Of a DNA stretch of 29,026 bases, positions 22,898 through 29,026 are shown piece after piece. This DNA comes from Brachyspira pilosicoli. Its GTDB lineage: Bacteria > Spirochaetota > Brachyspiria > Brachyspirales > Brachyspiraceae. Made by a program: the position numbers and the translations under genes. The stretch covers positions 1 through 29,026 of the forward strand of contig NZ_SRZM01000088.1 in NCBI RefSeq assembly GCF_019402445.1, given 5' to 3'. Each line of letters begins with the position of its first letter. Positions within the stretch are counted from its first letter, which is position 1. Under the pieces are notes generated by a model. It worked only from the letters and a program-made list of their open reading frames with translations, did no database searches and had not been told where the DNA came from.

Positions 22898-24063
22898 TGG
22901 CTATTGCAAGAAATAATATTTTAACTGAGAAAGTATTAATAGTTGATACTAATATTGATTATGCTAAGTTTATTCAAAAATTCTTAAAAAAAAATAATTA
23001 TTTATGTTATATAGCTTTATCTTATGAAGAAGCTATTAATATGACATATGAGAAAATACCAGATTGTATACTAGTTGATTATATGCTTCCTAATAGCGGT
23101 GCTTGCAGACTGGCTGGATATATAAAATCTGATAATTTATTAAAAAATATAGCAGTGCTTTTTTTAACTGCTTCTGATAATAAAACGGAATCTCTTAAGG
23201 CTTTTGACTGTGGTGCTGATGGATTTTTTGAGAAGTCTATTGATACTGATTTGTTTCTTTCTAAAATGAAATCTTATATTAGACTTAAAAAAGCTATAGA
23301 GTCTAATATGATGTATATGGATATATTAAAAAGAGATATAGAATATGCTGCCAAATTGCAAAAAACTATACTTTCTTATGGAAACACATCTATACCTAAA
23401 AATGAAATATCTATACATCACTATGCACCAAATGAGGTTTCTGGTGATTATAGCGGAATAAAACTTATTAATGATGGGTATTATGCTATACTTCTTGCAG
23501 ATGTGTCTGGACATGGTGTTGCTGCTAGTATGCTGACTATTTTAATAAAATCTTTCTTTGATTCGCATGCTATTATAGATGATAAAAATACTTCACCTGC
23601 TGTTTTTTTAGAAAAGCTTAATAAATTTTTTATAGAAGAGGGATTTGATAAAAACCTATTTGCATGTGTATTTTATGCTCTTTATAATAATGATACAGGG
23701 GCATTATTATGTTCTTCTGCAGGCTCTCCAAAACCTATTTATTATTCAAATGCTAAAGATGAAATATGTACTGTAGATATAGATGGTCCTTTAATTGGAA
23801 TGATTGATGATAGCGAATATACAGAAATGGAAATTCAATTAAATAGAAATGATATTTTATTTGTTTTTACAGATGGTGCTTATGAGGTATTTGATGATAA
23901 TAATAATATGTTTGGCGATGAACATCTAAAGCAAATATTTTCTAAAAATGTTAAAAATAATGTAAGCGATATTAAAGAAAAAATTATTAATGAGATAAAA
24001 TCTTTTACAAAAGAACCTTTAAAAGATGATGTTAGTATGATTCTTTTAAAAAGAACTACTTAA
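22897..24063 (+). CDS. Receiver-domain / SpoIIE (PP2C-type) serine phosphatase
   Basis: The 388 residues are a response-regulator receiver (1-125) joined by a helical linker (about 130-160, YAAKLQKTIL) to a SpoIIE/RsbU-type phosphatase domain. In the receiver, Asp61 (LVDYMLP), Thr91 and Lys113 are present, but the usual acidic pair after strand 1 is Asp17-Thr18, so one acid is missing. The phosphatase has the metal motifs SGDYSG, ADVSGHGVAAS, and FTDGAYE and LKDDVSM. Such proteins dephosphorylate anti-sigma-factor antagonists in partner-switching systems. It overlaps rodA by 1 nt (TAATG), so its output may be tied to cell elongation; the partner is not in the window. Confidence 0.9.
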   Translation: MAIARNNILTEKVLIVDTNIDYAKFIQKFLKKNNYLCYIALSYEEAINMTYEKIPDCILVDYMLPNSGACRLAGYIKSDNLLKNIAVLFLTASDNKTESLKAFDCGADGFFEKSIDTDLFLSKMKSYIRLKKAIESNMMYMDILKRDIEYAAKLQKTILSYGNTSIPKNEISIHHYAPNEVSGDYSGIKLINDGYYAILLADVSGHGVAASMLTILIKSFFDSHAIIDDKNTSPAVFLEKLNKFFIEEGFDKNLFACVFYALYNNDTGALLCSSAGSPKPIYYSNAKDEICTVDIDGPLIGMIDDSEYTEMEIQLNRNDILFVFTDGAYEVFDDNNNMFGDEHLKQIFSKNVKNNVSDIKEKIINEIKSFTKEPLKDDVSMILLKRTT

Positions 24064-24136
24064 ATATAATAAAAAAAATCCTTTTTTAAAAAAAATATGA
24101 TAACTAAAAAACTATATATTACGATAATGATTTTAG

Positions 24137-24165
24137 TTGACATATTATAGTTTTTTCTGTATTAT
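24137..24165 (+). promoter_or_regulatory. Sigma-70 promoter of the FlbB/MotE-like gene
   Basis: TTGACA (24137-24142), a 17-nt spacer, then TATTAT (24160-24165); TATACT and TATAAT also occur a few bases on (24167-24177). The leader would be about 25 nt. It separates this gene from the rod-shape operon. Confidence 0.75.
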
Positions 24166-24198
24166 GTATACTATAATGTTATTTAGGTGTGAATGTTT

Positions 24199-24915
24199 AT
24201 GAGATTTAAAATAGCAATATTGACTGTAGTTAATTTAATAGCTTTTATAGCATTACTTTATATGTTTGATATATTTGGAGTTGTTAATTATTATACTTTA
24301 ATGCGTACAAAAATAGCTCCTAATGTACCTTCTTTTTTAACTAGATTTACTCAAAAACCTAGAGTTGAAGATATGGCTCTTTTAGCTAGAGATGATCTTG
24401 CTAAGATGAGAGAATCTTTCAATTTAAGAGAAAAAGATATACAGGCACAAGAAGCTTTAATTGCCAGCAGAGCTATAGAATTAAATTCGCAATCTGAATT
24501 AATAGAACAAGACAGACAAAACTTATTAAATGCTTGGTCTAATTATCAGGCTACTATGGACGAATCTGCACAGTATCAATTAGTACTTACAGATTTGGCT
24601 AATAAAATTAATAGTATGCCTCCTCAAAACTCTGTTGCTTTACTTAATCAATTAGCAGCTAATGGTTCTGATGATTTAATTATTGATGTATTAGTAGAGA
24701 TGGATTCTATAGCAGCAACTGAAGGAAGAAATAGTACTACTTCTTATTTGCTTAGCTTAATGGACCCTACAGTGGCAGCAAGAATATTAGAGAAATATGA
24801 AGCACGCACTAATCCTAATAATAATACAGTGCCTTCATCTCCTAATGATTTCCCTTCATATACTCCAGATAATAATGAAATGCTTAATGACGGCATAATG
24901 GATATGGGTGCTTAA
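24199..24915 (+). CDS. Membrane-anchored coiled-coil protein, MotE / flagellar collar FlbB-like
   Basis: Two in-frame ATGs exist; AGGTG at 24185-24189 is 3 nt before the first (24193) but 9 nt before the second (24199), so 238 residues are chosen. There is an N-terminal membrane span (about 5-25), a short periplasmic spacer, a charged coiled coil (about 62-120, LREKDIQAQEAL...), then a helical domain (about 130-198) ending LMDPTVAARILEKYE, like the MgtE_N-type module of MotE and of spirochaete FlbB. The Asn/Pro-rich tail is probably disordered. FlbB anchors the collar of periplasmic flagella, and this is the best-fitting role, but MotE-like stator chaperones share the architecture. It is not in a flagellar operon here. 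Confidence 0.6.
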   Translation: MRFKIAILTVVNLIAFIALLYMFDIFGVVNYYTLMRTKIAPNVPSFLTRFTQKPRVEDMALLARDDLAKMRESFNLREKDIQAQEALIASRAIELNSQSELIEQDRQNLLNAWSNYQATMDESAQYQLVLTDLANKINSMPPQNSVALLNQLAANGSDDLIIDVLVEMDSIAATEGRNSTTSYLLSLMDPTVAARILEKYEARTNPNNNTVPSSPNDFPSYTPDNNEMLNDGIMDMGA

Positions 24916-24941
24916 AACTAGAAATTATTAATTAATATATA

Positions 24942-24979
24942 AAAAAAGATGCTGGATTTTTCTTCCAACATCTTTTTTA
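24942..24979. terminator. Bidirectional intrinsic terminator
   Basis: A stem of AAAAAAGATGCTGGA (24942-24956) with TTCCAACATCTTTTTT (24963-24978), one mismatch and a 6-nt loop, has A/T runs on both sides. It serves the FlbB-like gene (plus) and the M20 operon (minus). Confidence 0.9.
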
Positions 24980-24996
24980 TTTTTAAATTATAATTA

Positions 24997-25665
24997 TTAA
25001 TTTTCAGCTTTTACTTTGTATAATATTTTTGAAGCAATAATTGTAATTACTAAACCTGATAACGTGATAAGGAAAGCAGGCATAGAAGGTATTAATAATT
25101 TACAAGCCAAAGGTATTCCTAAACCAAATACTAATAATTTAGGATATTTCATGCTAAATTGCATCAATACAGCACCAAATATAGCAGGCACAGCATAAGA
25201 TTTAAAAGCTTCAGCAATTATAGGAGGCACTACATTAAGAATAGTAGCTCCTAATACAGCAGCCAATGTAACAAAGAATAAGTTAGTTATAATAGAACCA
25301 GCTATTCCCAAAGAAGAAATAATTTCTACATTTCTAGTTCCTTCTGGAGTATCTGTAACATCTAATGCACAAGCAGCAGCAGGCACTCTCATATTACCTC
25401 CATTTCCAGAAAGGAAGTTCATGTAAGAACCAGCCAAACCTAAAACAGGATAATAGCTCAAAGGCTCTAATACATACATAACACCATAAGAAGAAGCAAC
25501 TAATATCCAAGCTTTTATAACAACATCTATAGGTGGAAATATTTTATGACTAATCATCAAATACACAACAGGGAAGAATGAAGCAACAACAGCAGATAAT
25601 AATGTAACTCTTCCAATTAAATTAACAGGGTCATTCCATAATTTTTGAAATTCTTTATCAGTCAT
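24997..25665 (-). CDS. Six-span membrane protein, partner of the DUF5058-like protein
   Basis: The 222 residues have about six hydrophobic helices (near 16-40, 48-64, 118-140, 145-165, 172-190, 195-215). A conserved-looking segment, YMNFLSGNGGNMRVPAAACALDVT (about 82-105), lies between helices and could line a substrate path. I do not recognise a named family. GGAGGT is placed about 7 nt before the ATG at the end of the preceding gene, with a 3-nt gap. Together with that gene it looks like a two-subunit transporter delivering substrate to the M20 hydrolase of the same operon. A bidirectional terminator follows the gene. Confidence 0.65.
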   Translation of the reverse strand: MTDKEFQKLWNDPVNLIGRVTLLSAVVASFFPVVYLMISHKIFPPIDVVIKAWILVASSYGVMYVLEPLSYYPVLGLAGSYMNFLSGNGGNMRVPAAACALDVTDTPEGTRNVEIISSLGIAGSIITNLFFVTLAAVLGATILNVVPPIIAEAFKSYAVPAIFGAVLMQFSMKYPKLLVFGLGIPLACKLLIPSMPAFLITLSGLVITIIASKILYKVKAEN

Positions 25666-25668
25666 ACA

Positions 25669-26388
25669 TTAACCTCCAATAGATATTTTTACAATTAAAG
25701 CTACAGCCATACCAACTAGCATTGCAATACCCAAATTGTATTCACGAATTTTAAGTCCAATTTTAGTTTTTGATACAAATTTTACTAATATAAACATAGT
25801 TAAAGCAGCAGCCAAAACAGAAGCAGCAGTATCCATTTTAGGTAAATAACCAGAAGCCAAATTACCAAATACTGCAACCATAGAAGCAGCAGAAAGTAAA
25901 GCTAAACCAGCCTGATTACCTCCAGAAATTTTTGTTCTTAACTTCTCTAATTTACTACCCATAATTGATGCAGATATCAACCAACCGCATCCATTAGCAG
26001 CCATAGTAATCCAAGATACAACCAAAGCAACCTCATTATAGTCAGGTCCTCCGAATTGTACCCCCATAGCTTCAGCCCCAAATTGTGCTCCAGCCATCTC
26101 TGTAGTAGCAGCACCAATAATAGAAAGCCTCATCCAGCTCATAGGTGCTCCTATAACAGATATCATTCCTACCATTACTATAAAACCAGATATAGCAGGT
26201 CCTATTGCAGTTATTAAACCAGCTTTAAAAGCTTTTTGGCAAGTTTCGCTTGTAATACCTAAAGTTTTTGCTGTCTTATTAGCAAGTCTTGTATATAATA
26301 TAGCTTGTACCAAACTTATAATAACAACAACAGCACATAATGGCCATAATATTAATTGATTGGCTAATTTTAAAATCTCTTCATTCAT
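25669..26388 (-). CDS. DUF5058-like membrane protein, putative transporter subunit
   Basis: The 239 residues form six or so membrane helices. The central loop SIIGAATTEMAGAQFGAEAMGVQFGGPDYNEVALV (about 88-123) is rich in Gly and Ala with two Glu, and resembles the DUF5058 family as I remember it; this assignment is from memory and would need a profile search. Its ATG overlaps the TAA of the M20 gene (TAATG) and the next gene starts 3 nt after its stop, so the three are coupled. A role in uptake or export of a peptide or N-acyl amino acid is inferred from the hydrolase neighbour only. Confidence 0.6.
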   Translation of the reverse strand: MNEEILKLANQLILWPLCAVVVIISLVQAILYTRLANKTAKTLGITSETCQKAFKAGLITAIGPAISGFIVMVGMISVIGAPMSWMRLSIIGAATTEMAGAQFGAEAMGVQFGGPDYNEVALVVSWITMAANGCGWLISASIMGSKLEKLRTKISGGNQAGLALLSAASMVAVFGNLASGYLPKMDTAASVLAAALTMFILVKFVSKTKIGLKIREYNLGIAMLVGMAVALIVKISIGG

Positions 26389-27542
26389 TATTTATCTCCT
26401 AAACGCTTAATTGCCCATTCGCTCATTAGTACACTAGGCTGATATAATTTTGATTCATCTATCTCAAATTTACTATTATGATGTGGAATATTTTTTTCTG
26501 TCATAGTAGAGAAGAAAATAAATACTCCAGGCATTTTATGTTGATATTCAGCAAAATCTTCCCCACCCATAGAAGGAGTAAAAGGAGCTGATTTTTTAAA
26601 TCCTAATTCCTTACATACTTCTGATAATTCATTAGCTATTTTACCATCATTAATAACAGGAGGGCAACCCCATTCCATATTCACTTCTGCTTTTGCTCTA
26701 TTAGCTATAGCAATAGACTCTGATATTTCTTTTATTCTGTTTCCTATAAGTTTTCTATTCTCTTCACTAAATGTTCTAAAAGTACCTTCTATATTTACTT
26801 CTGAAGGTATAATATTATATTGACTTCCACCGTTTACAATACATATAGATATTACTGTAGGGTCAGTAGCTATTATTTCTCTGCTTTTTATATTATATAT
26901 ACCTTGTATTATTTGACTAGCAGTTAATACAGGGTCTACTCCAGAATGAGGATAAGCACCATGAGAACCTTTTCCTATAACCTTAATAACAAATTTATCG
27001 TTAGATGCCATTAATGGACCTTCTTGAAGAACAAACTCTCCGCTAGGTACGTCTGTAGCTATAGTACCTATATGTGTACCAACTATAGCACTAACACCAT
27101 CTAATAAACCATCTTTTATTAAATTATTGGCTCCTTTAGATATCTCTTCAGCAGTTTGAAATACTAATCTTACAGCACCATTTTTTAATCTATCTTTATT
27201 TTCTAATAAATAATGTGCTGCTCCTAGTAAACAAGCCGTATGAGCATCATGTCCGCAAGCATGCATATTACCATTTTTTGAAGCATATTCAACGCCTGTT
27301 TCTTCAACTATAGGTAAGCCGTCCATATCCGCTCTAATAGCAACTATATTGCCACTGCTAGTATCTCCTATGTCGCATACTATTCCAGAGTCTAAAGAGC
27401 ATTCTTTTGCCTCAAGTCCTAATGATTTTAATTTATCAAGGACATATTTTTTTGTTTGAGGCAAATCTGTACCAATTTCTGGTATTTGATGCAATTCCCT
27501 TCTCATGCCAATAATTATGTCATTGAGTTTTTTGTTATCCAT
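26388..27542 (-). CDS. M20-family amidohydrolase (hippurate hydrolase / IAA-amino acid hydrolase type)
   Basis: M20D amidohydrolases remove acyl or peptidyl groups from N-acyl amino acids or dipeptides with two metal ions. The 384 residues show the N-terminal RRELHQIPEIG motif (about 14-24), IRADMDGLPI with the bridging Asp (about 68-77), HACGHDAHTA (about 93-102), QTAEEISKGA with the Glu pair (about 129-138), the lid-domain segment GKGSHGAYPHSG (about 189-200) and SMGGEDFAEY near 335 with a metal-binding Glu. It is a cytoplasmic enzyme without signal peptide. AAGGAG lies 11 nt before the ATG. It is first in an operon with two membrane proteins, implying transport and hydrolysis of one substrate. 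Confidence 0.92.
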   Translation of the reverse strand: MDNKKLNDIIIGMRRELHQIPEIGTDLPQTKKYVLDKLKSLGLEAKECSLDSGIVCDIGDTSSGNIVAIRADMDGLPIVEETGVEYASKNGNMHACGHDAHTACLLGAAHYLLENKDRLKNGAVRLVFQTAEEISKGANNLIKDGLLDGVSAIVGTHIGTIATDVPSGEFVLQEGPLMASNDKFVIKVIGKGSHGAYPHSGVDPVLTASQIIQGIYNIKSREIIATDPTVISICIVNGGSQYNIIPSEVNIEGTFRTFSEENRKLIGNRIKEISESIAIANRAKAEVNMEWGCPPVINDGKIANELSEVCKELGFKKSAPFTPSMGGEDFAEYQHKMPGVFIFFSTMTEKNIPHHNSKFEIDESKLYQPSVLMSEWAIKRLGDK

Positions 27543-27586
27543 TTTGAATTGTACTCCTTTAAAATATATAAAATACTATATATAAT

Positions 27587-27614
27587 ATTTTATAAATATT
27601 TAATAGAAAATCAA
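27587..27614 (-). promoter_or_regulatory. Possible sigma-70 promoter of the M20 operon
   Basis: On the minus strand TTGATT (27614-27609), a 16-nt spacer, then TAAAAT (27592-27587). The start would be near 27580, about 38 nt before the ATG. The region is extremely AT-rich, so chance matches are easy. Confidence 0.5.
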
Positions 27615-27704
27615 TATCTAAATTTAATATAAAATAATGTTAATTTTTGCAATTAATTAGTTTTCATTGTACTATTTAATTAATTAATATTTAGGATTAA
27701 TATT

Positions 27705-28577
27705 ATGAAGCCAATATCAAAAGAAACAATTAAGTTTTTATTGGAATTACAGCAAAATGAGATTACAGAACATGCAATATATTTAAACCTTGCTAAATTT
27801 GTAAAAAAAGAAGATGATAAACAAATACTTATCAATATTGGAAGAGAAGAATTTGCTCATGCTAAAATATTAGAAAAATACACCAATAAAAAACTAAGAC
27901 CCCAAAAGTTTAAAGTTTTTAAATATTTTATTTTAAGTTTTATATTTGGATATACATTTGTTATTAAGATAATGGAATCTGGAGAGAAGAGTGCGGAATA
28001 TATATATTCTAAGATAGTTGATGAAGTGCCAGATGCTAAAACTATTGCTTTTGAAGAATATGAACATGAAAATAAACTTATATCTATTTTAGATGAAGAT
28101 AGGCTTAAATATGTTGGTTCTATGGTTTTGGGGTTGAGCGATGCTTTGGTTGAAATTAGTGGAACTTTGGCGGGGCTTACATTTGCTTTGCAGGACAATA
28201 GGCTTGTTGCTTTATCTGGAATAATTACTGGAATATCTGCTACACTTTCTATGGCTTCTTCCGAGTATTTATCTGCTAAAGCTGAGGGTAGTAAAAATGC
28301 TTTTAAATCTTGTTCTTATACTGGTGTAATGTATTTAATTACTGTAAGTCTTTTAATAATGCCTTATTTAGTATTTAGTGTTTCTATTTATGCTCTTATT
28401 GCTATGCTTATAATTGTTATAACTATAATATTTTGTTTTACTTTTTATATTGCTGTGGCTAAGAGTATTTCTTTTAGAGAAAGATTTTTTGAGATGGCGG
28501 GAGTTAGTTTAACAGTTGCTGCTATAAGTTTCTTTGTTGGAATGCTTGTAAAACAATTTTTGGGTATTGATATTTAA
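27705..28577 (+). CDS. Ferritin-like diiron domain fused to a VIT1/CCC1 membrane transporter
   Basis: The N-terminal 130 residues form a rubrerythrin-like bundle with the expected Glu/His pattern: a Glu in QNEITEHAIY (about 18-25), EEFAHAKILEKY (about 48-59) and FEEYEHENKL (about 116-125). The C-terminal half is a VIT1/CCC1 domain: LGLSDALVEISGTLAGLTFAL (about 143-163), SMASSEYLSAKAEG (about 182-195), then three more hydrophobic helices. Related fusions such as rhizobial MbfA export or sequester iron at the membrane; iron or manganese handling is the inferred role. GGATTAAT before the ATG is a modest ribosome site. The gene is divergent from the M20 operon. Confidence 0.87.
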   Translation: MKPISKETIKFLLELQQNEITEHAIYLNLAKFVKKEDDKQILINIGREEFAHAKILEKYTNKKLRPQKFKVFKYFILSFIFGYTFVIKIMESGEKSAEYIYSKIVDEVPDAKTIAFEEYEHENKLISILDEDRLKYVGSMVLGLSDALVEISGTLAGLTFALQDNRLVALSGIITGISATLSMASSEYLSAKAEGSKNAFKSCSYTGVMYLITVSLLIMPYLVFSVSIYALIAMLIIVITIIFCFTFYIAVAKSISFRERFFEMAGVSLTVAAISFFVGMLVKQFLGIDI

Positions 28578-28604
28578 TTGATATTTAAAAGGAATTATTT
28601 CTAG

Positions 28605-29026
28605 ATGAAAAGAGAATATAAATATAATATAGAACATAATGATTTTATTGATTTTCAGCTTCATTATTTGAAAACTAATAAAGAGCTTCAAAGTTCATTA
28701 AAGAAAAATCTTATTATGATTATTATCGTATATGTGATTGTGCTTATTGGAATGTTTATATATTTTAAAAGCAGTTTATTCATGCTTTTTATAGTTGCTA
28801 TAATAATGATAGCAGTATCTGTTTTACAAATAATTAGTTATAAAAAGAGAGTTCAAAAAAATATTGTAAAAAAAGTTTTGTCTTATATCAAAACAGGAAA
28901 ACTTGATGATATATTTGGTGAGAAAATTTTAACTGTTTATGATGAGAAGATTGTTTTTAATGAAACTAAGGGTATAAAAAATTTTAATATATCCGATATA
29001 AAAAAAATAGAGCAGAGTAAATTATG
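28605..29026 (+). CDS. YcxB-like two-span membrane protein, 3' end outside the window
   Basis: The frame begins at ATG 28605 with AAGGA about 11 nt before it, 27 nt after the ferritin-like/VIT gene, and stays open to the window end (140 codons). The N-terminus YNIEHNDFIDFQLHYLKTNKEL resembles the start of YcxB-like proteins. Two adjacent membrane spans (about 38-56 and 59-78) follow, then a basic stretch and a beta-rich domain with VYDEKIVFNETKG...FNISDIKKIEQ, again like YcxB, where a short sensor-like domain sits at the membrane. The function of this family is unknown. It may be cotranscribed with the upstream gene, since no terminator lies between. Confidence 0.65.
   Translation, partial: MKREYKYNIEHNDFIDFQLHYLKTNKELQSSLKKNLIMIIIVYVIVLIGMFIYFKSSLFMLFIVAIIMIAVSVLQIISYKKRVQKNIVKKVLSYIKTGKLDDIFGEKILTVYDEKIVFNETKGIKNFNISDIKKIEQSKL

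Noticed and set aside
24101..24127. Possible sigma-28 promoter (TACGATAA box) before the FlbB/MotE-like gene
   Set aside because: The -10-like box matches 6 of 8 positions, but the upstream box at 11-nt spacing is poor and a good sigma-70 promoter lies just downstream.
1..29026. RNA genes, CRISPR arrays, insertion sequences, prophage or plasmid functions
   Set aside because: No tRNA-like cloverleaf, rRNA stretch, regularly spaced repeats, transposase, integrase or replication genes were seen on either strand.

Overview
The window is very AT-rich chromosomal DNA with short gaps, clear AGGAG-type ribosome sites and several near-consensus sigma-70 promoters. A flgB-flgC-fliE motility operon, a coiled-coil/MgtE_N-like protein resembling the spirochaete flagellar collar protein FlbB, many lipoproteins with loose spirochaete-style lipoboxes and an anaerobe-style gene set suggest an intestinal spirochaete, most likely Brachyspira. 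That assignment is inference from gene content and composition. I see no rRNA, tRNA, CRISPR array, insertion sequence or phage gene.

Layout. 1-1457 (minus): flgB-flgC-fliE, then the start of a small membrane protein cut by the window edge, behind a candidate sigma-28 promoter and a GC-richer structured intergenic block. 1766-2928 (minus): lipoprotein methionine sulfoxide reductases msrB-msrA. 3010-5271 (minus): an operon of a 39-residue membrane peptide (too short for routine calling), a CsgG/FlgT-like exported protein and a beta-propeller-like protein. 5395-7982 (plus): metY-metX behind a 190-nt leader. 8060-12630: a Spy/CpxP-like periplasmic protein (plus), a minus-strand pair of oligopeptide-binding lipoprotein and malic enzyme, and a TPR-like lipoprotein (plus). 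12807-15779: a two-gene chromate-transporter-family pair meeting a double-domain glycosyltransferase tail to tail. 15933-17818: ROK sugar kinase meeting a cell-wall amidase tail to tail. 17989-24063 (plus): CtpA-type protease, PBP2 (mrdA), RodA and a receiver/SpoIIE-phosphatase protein. 24199-24915: the FlbB/MotE-like protein. 24997-27542 (minus): M20 amidohydrolase with two membrane proteins. 27705-end (plus): a ferritin-like/VIT1 fusion and the start of a YcxB-like membrane protein.

The outstanding observation is the metYX leader. After a consensus promoter (TTGACA, 17 nt, TATAAC) there is a 22-codon ORF with Met at codons 9, 13 and 15 and Cys at codon 11. It is followed by two mutually exclusive hairpins, the second being an intrinsic terminator. 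The 5' arm of the first hairpin begins about where a ribosome stalled at the last Met codon would end, and it would be covered by a ribosome reaching the stop codon. This is the geometry of trp/his-type attenuation, here apparently sensing methionine (and perhaps cysteine) supply for methionine synthesis in a spirochaete.

Other points of note: PBP2 has KTS in place of the usual KTG triad; both Msr enzymes are exported lipoproteins and msrB starts at TTG; a SpoIIE-type phosphatase is translationally coupled to rodA; and two convergent gene pairs overlap at their 3' ends with no terminator between them.
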